A stretch of DNA of 33,793 nucleotides from NIC37A-2 sp050289625 (lineage in GTDB: Bacteria > Myxococcota_A > Polyangia > Polyangiales > Polyangiaceae): contig JBNKGC010000051.1 of NCBI GenBank assembly GCA_050289625.1, positions 1-33,793 on the forward strand, given 5' to 3'. The notes below the pieces were generated by a model. It saw only the letters and a list, made by a program, of their open reading frames with translations. It had not been told where the DNA came from and searched no databases. Each line of letters opens with the position of its first letter. The stretch's first letter is position 1. Positions 1 through 6,948 of this stretch are shown piece by piece. Position numbers and translations under genes: made by a program.

Positions 1-375
1 AGCCCGGCGTGGACTCGCAGAATACGATTTCGTATTCGGGTGCGAAGAAGCAGTCCACGGGAAGCGGCGCGCAGCCCTCGGGTTCGGAGGAACAACCACC
101 GCTCGCGCACGTGTTGATTCCTGCCGAACCGCCGCTGGCCCAGGACCCGCCGGCAGCTTGACCTCCGGTCGATTGACCGCCGGTCGACCGACCTCCGGCC
201 GCCCAAGAACCGCCGGCGGACGCGCCGCCGGTGACCCAGGGGCCGCCCCAGGATCCACCGCTCCCTTCGTCTCCCAGTCCCAAGTCCCCATCCGCACCCC
301 CGCAGGCGACAAGTGCCAGACACACTCCGCTGATAAACAACTCACGACGCAACAGTGCCCTCGAGCGTCCGCTCA
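1..375 (-). CDS. Secreted lipoprotein with Gly-rich linker (partial)
   Basis: The 5' part of a lipoprotein gene that runs off the left edge of the window; 125 codons are visible. The start is ATG at 375, preceded by a strong Shine-Dalgarno (AAGGAGG, about 5 bases upstream). The N-terminus is a lipoprotein signal with a hydrophobic core and the lipobox LVAC near residue 26. An acidic stretch follows, then a low-complexity linker of roughly residues 40-80 in which GG recurs every four or five residues with S, T, A, Q and W between. Cysteines after the linker (CASGGC, EGCAPLPVDC) suggest the start of a disulfide-rich folded domain. It is likely exported and membrane-anchored. The linker style matches the lipoproteins near 10400 and 11800. 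No function can be assigned because the body of the protein lies outside the window. Confidence 0.8.
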
Positions 376-526
376 TTCCGTCCTCCTTCGGTGCGTCGTG
401 CGGTGCGCCGCGACGCGATTGGTGTTCGAAAGGAGAGGACCGTCACGAGCCGAAAGCGGCTCAGTGGCTTTCAAGTTGGGACATGAGAGCTGTCGCTCTT
501 GCCCGCTCAGGGACGGAAGCGAGCCG

Positions 527-1162
527 TCAGGCTCCGCAGCACTTCTTGTATTTCTTGCCGCTCCCGCAGGGGCATGGCTCGTTGCGCCCCACCTTGCTCG
601 AACGGGCTGGAGTTGCGGCCTTCGCCTCGGCGCGGGCCGAGCGAAAGTGCTCGTAGAGCGCTGCGACGTCGTCGCCGAGGGCCGCCCGGTGACTGGCGCG
701 ATAGGCGTCCGGATCTTCCGCGGCCGCTTGGTCCACCGTTTTCAGAGACTCGGGCTCCGCGTACCCCGCCAGCACAGCGAGGGGCACCGTGAGCTCGAAG
801 GCTTGGGTGTCCGAAGTCCAGCGACTGTCCCGGTGCGCGATTTGGACGTACCCCCGACAGAAGTCCCGTACAGCCTGTTCGTCGGGGTAGGGCACGGCGG
901 GTACGCGGAGTTCGAGGCAGTCTGCGCACGAGTTGTAATCGCGCAGCAAGAGCCCGAAAAGGGTTCGAAGGGAGGCCGAATCCGGCGTTTCATCCCCGAC
1001 GAGAAGGGGGATCCATGCAGTGGGTTCGAGCTCGGTTGGCGCGGTGGCAACGGCAGCGAAGACCCCTCGCGCAAACTCGACGGTACGTCCGCCGCTCGCG
1101 TCGAGGAGGCTCGAGAGTTCCTGAACCTCGCGGTCGTTCAGGGGGTCCTGTGGAATGCGCAC
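527..1162 (-). CDS. UPF0149/YecA-like protein with C-terminal SEC-C motif
   Basis: 211 residues. The last 20 residues form a SEC-C metal-binding motif with CxC (197, 199) and CC (208, 209) in the setting NEPCPCGSGKKYKKCC. This is the short zinc-binding module seen at the C-terminus of SecA and of many small proteins. The body (about residues 10-175) is helical and acidic, with a CADCLELRVP segment, and resembles the UPF0149/YecA group, whose members often end in SEC-C. The molecular role of this group is not settled; the SEC-C part suggests zinc binding and contacts with SecB, ribosomes or other proteins. The start is GTG at 1162 with only weak ribosome-binding sequence, so a slightly later start is possible. 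It stands alone between two genes of unrelated function. Confidence 0.8.
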   Translation of the reverse strand: MRIPQDPLNDREVQELSSLLDASGGRTVEFARGVFAAVATAPTELEPTAWIPLLVGDETPDSASLRTLFGLLLRDYNSCADCLELRVPAVPYPDEQAVRDFCRGYVQIAHRDSRWTSDTQAFELTVPLAVLAGYAEPESLKTVDQAAAEDPDAYRASHRAALGDDVAALYEHFRSARAEAKAATPARSSKVGRNEPCPCGSGKKYKKCCGA

Positions 1163-1282
1163 GTCGCGGTCTTACACCGACCGCGCCTGGGGGGTTCCGA
1201 AAAAAAAGACGCTGCGGTTCGAAAAGGGCACGCGGTTCGAGTCAGCATGCTTTTCGAGTAGGTGGGGCAAAGGGGCATGCGG

Positions 1283-1324
1283 TTCGAATGAGCAAGGATT
1301 CGAATGAGCAAGGATTCGAATGAG
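1283..1324. repeat. 16-bp tandem repeat (2.6 copies)
   Basis: The unit TTCGAATGAGCAAGGA begins at 1283 and 1299, and a partial copy begins at 1315. More diverged relatives containing GCGGTTCGA lie just upstream, around 1213 and 1238. The repeat sits in the 199-base gap between the divergent SEC-C and thiamine-binding genes. Its role is unknown; it could be slippage expansion or a cluster of protein-binding sites in a shared promoter region. Confidence 0.7.
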
Positions 1325-1361
1325 TCGCGGGCAATCCGTGCAACTGATGTAGGGTCGACCC

Positions 1362-1679
1362 ATGAAGGTCATCGTCGACTTGTGCGTCGTCCCGCTCGGG
1401 GTGGGAGTGAGCCTTTCACCCTACGTCGCGGAGTGCGAACGCGTGCTGAACGAAGCGGGATTGGTCACACGCCTTCACGCGTACGGAACCAATGTCGAGG
1501 GAGAGTGGGACGAGGTCTTTCGCGCGGTGAAACAGTGCCACGAGGCGGTGCACGCGATGGGGGCACCTCGTGTGACGACTTCCTTGCGCGTCGGAACGCG
1601 AACGGATCGCGAGCAAAGCATGGACGACAAGGTCGCGAGCGTCGTCGAAAAGATGGGTGCGTCGGGCAGTCGAGCCTGA
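1362..1679 (+). CDS. Thiamine-binding family protein (MTH1187/DUF77 type)
   Basis: 105 residues, the full length of the MTH1187/YkoF-like (DUF77) family. These are small ferredoxin-like-fold proteins that bind thiamine or related pyrimidines in the cytoplasm and usually act as oligomers. Recognisable elements are the first strand VDLCVVPLGVG followed by SLSPYVAECE, the central LHAYGTNVEGEWDEVF (typical of the family's ligand-binding region), and RVTTSLRVGTRTD with a terminal helix. The start ATG at 1362 fits the family N-terminus. No thiamine biosynthesis or transport genes lie nearby, so the ligand is inferred from the family only. It is divergent from the SEC-C gene and separated from it by a repeat-bearing gap. 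Confidence 0.9.
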   Translation: MKVIVDLCVVPLGVGVSLSPYVAECERVLNEAGLVTRLHAYGTNVEGEWDEVFRAVKQCHEAVHAMGAPRVTTSLRVGTRTDREQSMDDKVASVVEKMGASGSRA

Positions 1680-1725
1680 GTGCGGGGTCGGTCGCAACGC
1701 ACCTGCGCCTCGAGCAACCGCATCC

Positions 1726-2397
1726 TCAAGCAACTTCGGCAAACCATTCGGCCAATGCTGCGTCCAGAGGCGCCAGCGGTTGGTAGCCCCGGGTGACGAT
1801 TGCTACCTGCCCGCCTCGTTGGGCAAGCAGGGTGGGGAAGCCGTGGATGCCGAGGGCTCGCGACGTGTTGAAGCCGTCCTCCGTCGCGAGAAGAGTCGCT
1901 TCGCTCGAGAATTCCGCGAGGAAGTCCTGTCGTGCGAACCCGTGCTCCTCCGCGACGTCCGCGAGAACCTCGTCGTCGGTGATGTCCCGGTTCTCGGCGT
2001 AGAAAGCGCGATGGACGCGCGCCAAGAAAGACAGAGCCTGGCTACTGTCCAGTCTGCCCGCTGCGACCACCGCCCGCGAAGAGGGCGCGGTGTCGTAGAC
2101 GAAGGTTTCCCGGTTGAAGAAGGAATAGTCGAAGGGCTGCCCGCTCGCTTCCTGGACGTGTCGCCAATGCGTACGGATCTCTTCCTTCGTGTGCTCGTCG
2201 AGCACGCGGTCGTTGAATGGGAACAGCCCCCCCAGGATCAAATGAATCGATGCGACACGCGCGAAGTTTCGCTGCAGAGCCCCGATCACGGGTGAGAAAC
2301 CCCAGCACCAAGAGCACATGGGGTCGGCCAGGTAGATGAGCCGCCGTACCCGCGCTTCCGGGTCGACGTCGCGTCCGGAGATGGTTGATGAGGCCAT
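1726..2397 (-). CDS. DsbA-family thiol oxidoreductase-like protein
   Basis: 223 residues from the ATG at 2397, chosen because the thioredoxin-like core begins just downstream. An upstream in-frame start at 2475 would only add a poorly conserved extension. The active-site motif CSWC (residues 28-31) sits in the context YLADPMCSWCWGFSP, typical of the DsbA subfamily that includes FrnE-like and 2-hydroxychromene-2-carboxylate isomerase-like proteins. The helical insertion and the cis-proline motif HGFPTLL near the C-terminus are present. There is no signal peptide, so it is probably a cytoplasmic thiol-disulfide oxidoreductase rather than a periplasmic DsbA. The exact substrate cannot be told. 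It ends 46 bases from the stop of the thiamine-binding gene, with which it is convergent. Confidence 0.88.
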   Translation of the reverse strand: MASSTISGRDVDPEARVRRLIYLADPMCSWCWGFSPVIGALQRNFARVASIHLILGGLFPFNDRVLDEHTKEEIRTHWRHVQEASGQPFDYSFFNRETFVYDTAPSSRAVVAAGRLDSSQALSFLARVHRAFYAENRDITDDEVLADVAEEHGFARQDFLAEFSSEATLLATEDGFNTSRALGIHGFPTLLAQRGGQVAIVTRGYQPLAPLDAALAEWFAEVA

Positions 2398-2527
2398 ACT
2401 CACGAAGGTAGGCCTCTCGCGAGGGAGTGCCAGTTCGGGAACTCCGCTCGCTACGCGAAGTCGGAGGTTCTGCACGGACGCTCGTCTCAGCCCACCCGAA
2501 GGAGGGGGAACCCGCTGCCCCGCGCTT

Positions 2528-3424
2528 TCAGCGCACGGAGAACCACGCGTTGTCGCGCTTGATGTCCAAATGCAGGTGGTTTCGGTGCGCGCGATCGTAG
2601 TTCGGTGTCAGAATGTGATGGAACATTCCGGTCCTCGCGATGGCGCAAACGAGGTTCCTGAGCAGGACGCCCTTCTCGTCCTCGTCCGCGACCGCGCTGG
2701 TTTCGCCGCACACCGCCTGGCCGCGGTCTCCGTGCCAGTCCGCCTCGATGTCCAGCACTCGCCCATCACGCAATGTGAAGCTGACCACGTCGGCAGCCAG
2801 CCCATAGGCGTGTTGACTGCGTCGATGGCGCTTGGTCGGAAGGCGCGCCCCGCGCCGGTAGAAATTGTCGATGCGCACTTGCACCACGTCGTGTTCACTG
2901 AGGACGCGGGCGAAGTCCTCGAGGGTCAGTGCCAGGCGGCAGTCCAGGAGACCGAACGATGTGGACTTCGGGGGGACTTGAAACGTCACCCCGTGGATCG
3001 GAGCGACCACGCGCACCGGATTGGCAATGCCCTTGGCAGGCCCGCGATGTCGCTCGAAGGGGAGCTCGCTTTCCTTCAGACGATTGCGGCAGTCGCCCTC
3101 CGAGAGGTTGGCACGTGTCATCGCTGCGCCTTTCGCGAGCTCACTGGTGCTGGGCATCGCCCCGTGGAAGGGATGGCGCGGGGGCTCGGTAGGTCCTGTC
3201 TCGACTTCCTTCGCGACTTCGGATTGGCCCCCTGGAGGCGACCCCGCGGTCGAAATGCCATTCGAATCGGGTCCCACCGGCGCGGGCGGCGGTGCTGGTC
3301 GACTCGCTACGCTCGGTGTCGGCGGAGCCTCTGATGGAGCTCCTGAGGGGGCGCAAGAGGCCAACAGGAGAACGAGAGCACCGATCAGTCCACAGCGCCG
3401 GAGCTGACGGAAATCGCCGCCCAT
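2528..3424 (-). CDS. Extensin-like / M15-type peptidase domain lipoprotein
   Basis: 298 residues from ATG 3424. The start was chosen because it puts a clean lipoprotein signal at the N-terminus (hydrophobic core, then LLASC with the lipid-bearing Cys at 24). A Pro/Ala-rich linker covers about residues 25-95. The rest is an extensin-like C-terminal domain related to zinc D-Ala-D-Ala carboxypeptidases: HAYGLAADVV supplies H205 and D212, and NHLHLD near residues 282-286 supplies the last histidine. Conserved cysteines (112, 162, 239, 260) probably form disulfides. By family it likely acts on peptidoglycan from the cell envelope. It is transcribed separately from its neighbours; the divergent ABC operon starts about 200 bases away. 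Confidence 0.85.
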   Translation of the reverse strand: MGGDFRQLRRCGLIGALVLLLASCAPSGAPSEAPPTPSVASRPAPPPAPVGPDSNGISTAGSPPGGQSEVAKEVETGPTEPPRHPFHGAMPSTSELAKGAAMTRANLSEGDCRNRLKESELPFERHRGPAKGIANPVRVVAPIHGVTFQVPPKSTSFGLLDCRLALTLEDFARVLSEHDVVQVRIDNFYRRGARLPTKRHRRSQHAYGLAADVVSFTLRDGRVLDIEADWHGDRGQAVCGETSAVADEDEKGVLLRNLVCAIARTGMFHHILTPNYDRAHRNHLHLDIKRDNAWFSVR

Positions 3425-3629
3425 CTCTGATGGATTGTCCGTTCGCGTCGAACGGTGACCCGCTCGTCGCTCGAGCCAGTGGGCAGTGCGCGCCTCGAAC
3501 ATCGGCGCCGCCACGCTTACAACGAAATGCAGGCTTGCGCATGAGTTTTCGGTGGCGCTCGACGGCAGACTCCCTCGGGCCATCGCAGGTGGTGGTCGGC
3601 GGTGGATTCGGTGTTACCGTCCGCCCCCC

Positions 3630-4556
3630 ATGTCCTCACCGGCCATCGCCTGCGAGTCCCTCGTCAAGCACTACGGGGAGAAGGTCGCCGTGGATGGCCT
3701 GAATCTTAGGGTCCCGCAGGGTCAGTGCTTCGGACTTCTCGGGCCGAACGGAGCCGGCAAGACCACGACTGTGGAGATGCTCGAAGGTTTGCACGCCCCG
3801 ACGTCGGGAACCATTCGCCTCTTCGGCATGGGCTGGGGCAACGGGCAGGATCACCGCTTGCGTGAGCGCTTCGGGGTGCAGCTGCAGGACACGCAACTTG
3901 CGGACAAGTTGCGCGTCGAGGAGGTGCTCACCCTGTTCCGGTCGTTCTACTCTCGGGGCAGGCGCGTCGAAGAGCTCATTGACGAGCTCGACTTGGGAGC
4001 GTTTCGCCGGCAACAGTTCCATCAGCTGTCGGGAGGCCAGAAGCAGCGCGTCGCCGTCGCGACGGCACTGGTCGGGGATCCGGATCTTCTTTTTCTGGAC
4101 GAACCGACGACGGGGCTCGATCCGCGCGCCCGCAAATCCCTCTGGTCCGTGATCGAGCGATTTCGCGACGGCGGCGGGACCGTGCTTCTGACCACGCACT
4201 ACATGGAGGAGGCGGCAATGCTTTGCGACCACATCGCCGTGATGGACCGGGGGAAGATCATCGCGTCGGACTCCCCGCGCGCTCTGGTGGACAGGCTGGG
4301 CGATGTGCAGTTCATGGATTTCGAGAGTGCCGATTCTCTCGACGCGGATGCCCTGCGCGCGCTCGACTTCGTCGAGGACGTCGTGGAGCGAGGTAGGCAC
4401 TATCGCGTGACCCTGCGACGGGATCTGTCCGCGCTGTCTCTGGTGATTTCCGAGCTTTCGCGGCAGGGCGTCCAACCGGTGGGCCTGAGCACGCATCAGG
4501 CCACGCTGGACGACGTCTTTCTTCACCTGACCGGGCGCGAACTGATCGCCGACTGA
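3630..4556 (+). CDS. ABC transporter ATP-binding protein
   Basis: 308 residues. Walker A is GPNGAGKTT (38-46), the signature LSGGQ is at 133-137, Walker B is LLFLDEP (153-159), and the switch His is in LLTTHYMEEA. This is the CcmA/DrrA-like class of ATPases that pair with ABC-2 permeases, and it has the usual C-terminal extension of about 90 residues. ATG 3630 is taken as the start because the domain begins immediately after it; no good Shine-Dalgarno is visible, so the message may be leaderless or nearly so. The permease gene starts 14 bases after the stop, making a two-gene exporter. Possible substrates are drugs, lipids or polysaccharides; nothing in the sequence decides this. Confidence 0.96.
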   Translation: MSSPAIACESLVKHYGEKVAVDGLNLRVPQGQCFGLLGPNGAGKTTTVEMLEGLHAPTSGTIRLFGMGWGNGQDHRLRERFGVQLQDTQLADKLRVEEVLTLFRSFYSRGRRVEELIDELDLGAFRRQQFHQLSGGQKQRVAVATALVGDPDLLFLDEPTTGLDPRARKSLWSVIERFRDGGGTVLLTTHYMEEAAMLCDHIAVMDRGKIIASDSPRALVDRLGDVQFMDFESADSLDADALRALDFVEDVVERGRHYRVTLRRDLSALSLVISELSRQGVQPVGLSTHQATLDDVFLHLTGRELIAD

Positions 4557-4570
4557 CGAGGAGCGAAAAC

Positions 4571-5611
4571 GTGTCCGATGCCCAACTCCGACCGCTCGTC
4601 GAGCTCGTCAAAGCGCGCTTGCGCGAGTTTTGGCGAGAACCCGGCGTCGTGTTCTGGGTCTTCGGGTTTCCTCTCCTCATGGCCATCGGTCTGGGAATGG
4701 CCTTCCGGGCCAAGCCGCCTGAGCCCACCCGGGTGGCCGTAGTCGCGGCGGGAGAGGCTCGCTTCATGGACGCGCTCGAGAAGAGTCCGCGCATCGAGGC
4801 AGAGCAGATGTCTCTCGAGGACGCGCAGCGAGCGCTTGCGCGAGCCAAAGCGGACGTAATCGTCCGGTGGGACGGCGGCGAGCCGACGTATGTTTTCGAC
4901 TCGACCCGGGAAAACGGTGAGCTGTCACGCCTCGTGGTCGACGACGCGCTGCAGCGGGCGGCAGGGCGAAAAGACCCGCTGCACACGACCGAGGTGACCC
5001 TTTCGGAGCCGGGGTCGCGATACATCGACTTTCTCCTTCCCGGGCTGATCGGACTCAACCTGATGGGAAGCAGCATGTGGGGCGTGGGCTACAATTTGGT
5101 CGTCGCTCGGAAGCGCCGATTACTCCGGCGCTACGCCGTGACGCCGATGCGGCGTACCGACTTTCTGCTGTCCTACTTTTGTTCGCGCAGCCTGTTCTTG
5201 GTGCTCGAGCTCGCCCTGCTGGTGGGCTTTGGGGCGGTGGTCTTCGGGACGCGAGTGCAAGGCAGCTACGCGACCTTGGCTGTCGTCGCGTTCTTCGGCG
5301 CCGCGTCCTTCGCTGGGGTGAGTCTGCTGATCGGAGCGCGTGTGGAAAACACCGAGAGCGCAAACGGCTGGATGAACCTGGTCCAGCTTCCGATGTGGCT
5401 CCTTTCCGGAGCATTCTTCTCCTACGAACGCTTTCCCGAGTGGCTTCACGAGCCCATTCGCCTCTTGCCCCTGACGGCCCTCGTGGACGCACTTCGGGGC
5501 ATTTTCAACGACGGCGCCGGCTTTTTCTCGCTTCTCCCTGAGCTCGCGGTTCTGGCCGTCTGGGGTGGCGTGGGGTTCCTGGCCGCCCTGCGGAAGTTTC
5601 GGTGGCAGTGA
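4571..5611 (+). CDS. ABC-2 type permease
   Basis: 346 residues. It starts with GTG at 4571 behind a strong GAGGAG ribosome-binding site. The topology is that of an ABC-2 exporter: one N-terminal membrane segment (about 26-48), a hydrophilic extracytoplasmic domain of about 120 residues, then five membrane segments (about 157-345). It contains the family-typical FLLPGLIGLNLMGSSMWG and a cytoplasmic RKRRLLRRYAVTPMRR loop that contacts the ATPase. It forms the membrane part of the exporter with the ATPase just upstream. The codon after its stop enters, in the same frame, a histidine-kinase remnant, so a recombination event has joined foreign sequence directly to this gene's 3' end. Confidence 0.95.
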   Translation: MSDAQLRPLVELVKARLREFWREPGVVFWVFGFPLLMAIGLGMAFRAKPPEPTRVAVVAAGEARFMDALEKSPRIEAEQMSLEDAQRALARAKADVIVRWDGGEPTYVFDSTRENGELSRLVVDDALQRAAGRKDPLHTTEVTLSEPGSRYIDFLLPGLIGLNLMGSSMWGVGYNLVVARKRRLLRRYAVTPMRRTDFLLSYFCSRSLFLVLELALLVGFGAVVFGTRVQGSYATLAVVAFFGAASFAGVSLLIGARVENTESANGWMNLVQLPMWLLSGAFFSYERFPEWLHEPIRLLPLTALVDALRGIFNDGAGFFSLLPELAVLAVWGGVGFLAALRKFRWQ

Positions 5612-5800
5612 AACGATCGACCCGAACTCCGCGATCTCGCGGGGACAGTGCTCATCGCCTCCGACCGGGCCGCTGATCTGACGAGCAAGCTCTTGGCTTT
5701 TTCACGCAGGGGCAAGATGCAGAGCGAGCCCGTGGACCTCCACGTGGCGATTCGAAACGTGATGGCACTGCTCAGCCGCAGCATGGATCGCGCTCGCGAG
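5612..5800 (+). pseudogene. Histidine kinase remnant (dimerisation-domain helix)
   Basis: Immediately after the permease stop, in the same frame, the sequence reads DRPELRDLAGTVLIASDRA followed by ADLTSKLLAFSRRGKM, EPVDLHVAIRNVMALL and SRSMDR. This matches the second dimerisation-domain helix and the linker to the ATPase domain of PAS-type or hybrid sensor histidine kinases, where RAADLT.xLLAFSR is a hallmark. The phospho-accepting histidine region and the catalytic N, G1 and G2 boxes are missing, and similarity fades after about 5800. It is therefore a decayed internal fragment and not a functional kinase. The following 200 bases up to the HD gene show no convincing gene in any frame. The first in-frame GTG is at 5648, but translation is doubtful. 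Confidence 0.7.
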
Positions 5801-6002
5801 TGCTCTCGCGCACCAAGAGCAGGACGAGCCCGGCTCGACCGTCGCCAGTTGAGCCCGGGAAAAGGCAGGAGCCCGTCTGGTCGAGGCACTCGAGCTGGAT
5901 TTTGCGCCGTTTGAGCCAAATTTGGCTCCGACTGGCCCTTGTCGGCTGGGCGCGGTAGAGAGCCCGTCCCCGCTCATCCGGTAGCCGCAGTTGGGGCAGC
6001 CG

Positions 6003-6890
6003 GTGAGGAAGGTGTCAAGCCGTGCAGGCACAGCGTCTGCATTCAAGATCCAGAGTAAGCCCTTGGAGAAGTACGTCGTCGTTCACCAAGCCCTGCTGAG
6101 CAAGAAGCCCGACGAACAGCTCGAGCTTCTGCAGTCGACTCGTGTGCTTGGTGAGGTCTTTCCGGAGGTGCAAGCCATGGTCGGGTTTGGCGGCCAGGGT
6201 CAGGGGCACAAGGATCTCTGGGAGCACACCAAACAGGTGGTTGCTCAGGCCGTGCCCGAACCGGCGGTGCGTTGGGCCGCCCTCTTTCACGACGTGGGGA
6301 AGGTTCAGACTTTCTCCCGCGACAGTGGGAAGGTGACCTTTCACGCGCACGAGGTGGTGAGCGCGCGCATGTTCGATCGTGCCGCCCGCCGCGTGGGGAT
6401 CGAGTCCGCGTTTCGAAAGCACGTGCGCTTCCTGATCCGGCACCTTGGCTACATCGAAAGCTACGAGTCGAGTTGGACGGACAGCGCGGTGCGCCGCATG
6501 CACAAGGAGCTTGGCGACTACTTTCCGGACACCCTGAGCCTGGCGCGGGCCGACATCACCACGAAGCGCGCGGAAAAGCGTCGGGGTCACCACGCGCGCA
6601 TGAGCGAGCTCAAGGAGCGCGCCGAAAGCATCGCGCGGGAGGACGCCAAGTTGCCGCTCCTGCCGAAGGGGCTCGGGACGGTTCTCATTCGGGAGCTCGC
6701 TCTGACTCCAGGGCCGCGTGTTGGTGAACTCATGGCCGAGCTGGAAACGGCCGTCGGGCGCGGTGAGCTCCCACCGCGGGCCGAGCCAGAGGTGTACATC
6801 GAGTACCTGCAGAACCCACCGGATTCGGCGAAGACCGAAAAGGTTGCGGAAGAAGACGAGGCCCCCGTCTCCGACAAGCGCTGCGGGTGA
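6003..6890 (+). CDS. HD-domain protein like the C-terminal half of CCA tRNA nucleotidyltransferase
   Basis: About 295 residues. It aligns by eye with the neck, body and HD region of CCA-adding enzymes: VLGEVFPEVQAMVG, then GHKDLWEHT, the metal-binding ALFHDVGK (H96, D97), TFHAHE, and WTDSAVRR, followed by a C-terminal helical part with LTPGPRVGELM. The N-terminal nucleotidyltransferase head with its GGxxR and DxD motifs is absent, and an in-frame stop at 5982 leaves no room for it. Either this is a stand-alone HD phosphohydrolase of the CCA-enzyme type, or a truncation made by the same event that left the kinase remnant upstream. GTG 6003 is preferred (GGGG just upstream); TTG 5991 and GTG 6012 are alternatives. 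It is convergent with the surface protein downstream. Confidence 0.8.
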   Translation: MRKVSSRAGTASAFKIQSKPLEKYVVVHQALLSKKPDEQLELLQSTRVLGEVFPEVQAMVGFGGQGQGHKDLWEHTKQVVAQAVPEPAVRWAALFHDVGKVQTFSRDSGKVTFHAHEVVSARMFDRAARRVGIESAFRKHVRFLIRHLGYIESYESSWTDSAVRRMHKELGDYFPDTLSLARADITTKRAEKRRGHHARMSELKERAESIAREDAKLPLLPKGLGTVLIRELALTPGPRVGELMAELETAVGRGELPPRAEPEVYIEYLQNPPDSAKTEKVAEEDEAPVSDKRCG

Positions 6891-6948
6891 GGCCCGAGTG
6901 CCGCGAGGGTACCGCGTCCTCGCAGCACCTTACGGGCCTCTGCTCGAA

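Noticed and set aside
158..1261. Long plus-strand open frame of 367 codons opposite the SEC-C gene
   Set aside because: Its product is low-complexity and Arg/Gly-rich with no domain. The opposite strand carries a clear SEC-C protein and a lipoprotein with proper signals.
1283..1324. Possible tRNA (GGTTCGAAT resembles a T-loop)
   Set aside because: No acceptor, D or anticodon stems pair around it; the motif repeats as a 16-base tandem unit.
5838..5984. Plus-strand frame reading AREKAGARLVEALELDFAP as a possible gene tail
   Set aside because: It has no start or recognisable family and ends at the TAG at 5982; too short to support.
5702..6046. Minus-strand frame with a CPNCGYRM zinc-ribbon-like motif, possibly a transposase end
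   Set aside because: Only one CxxC pair is present and the rest is low-complexity; it overlaps the kinase remnant and the HD gene start on the other strand.
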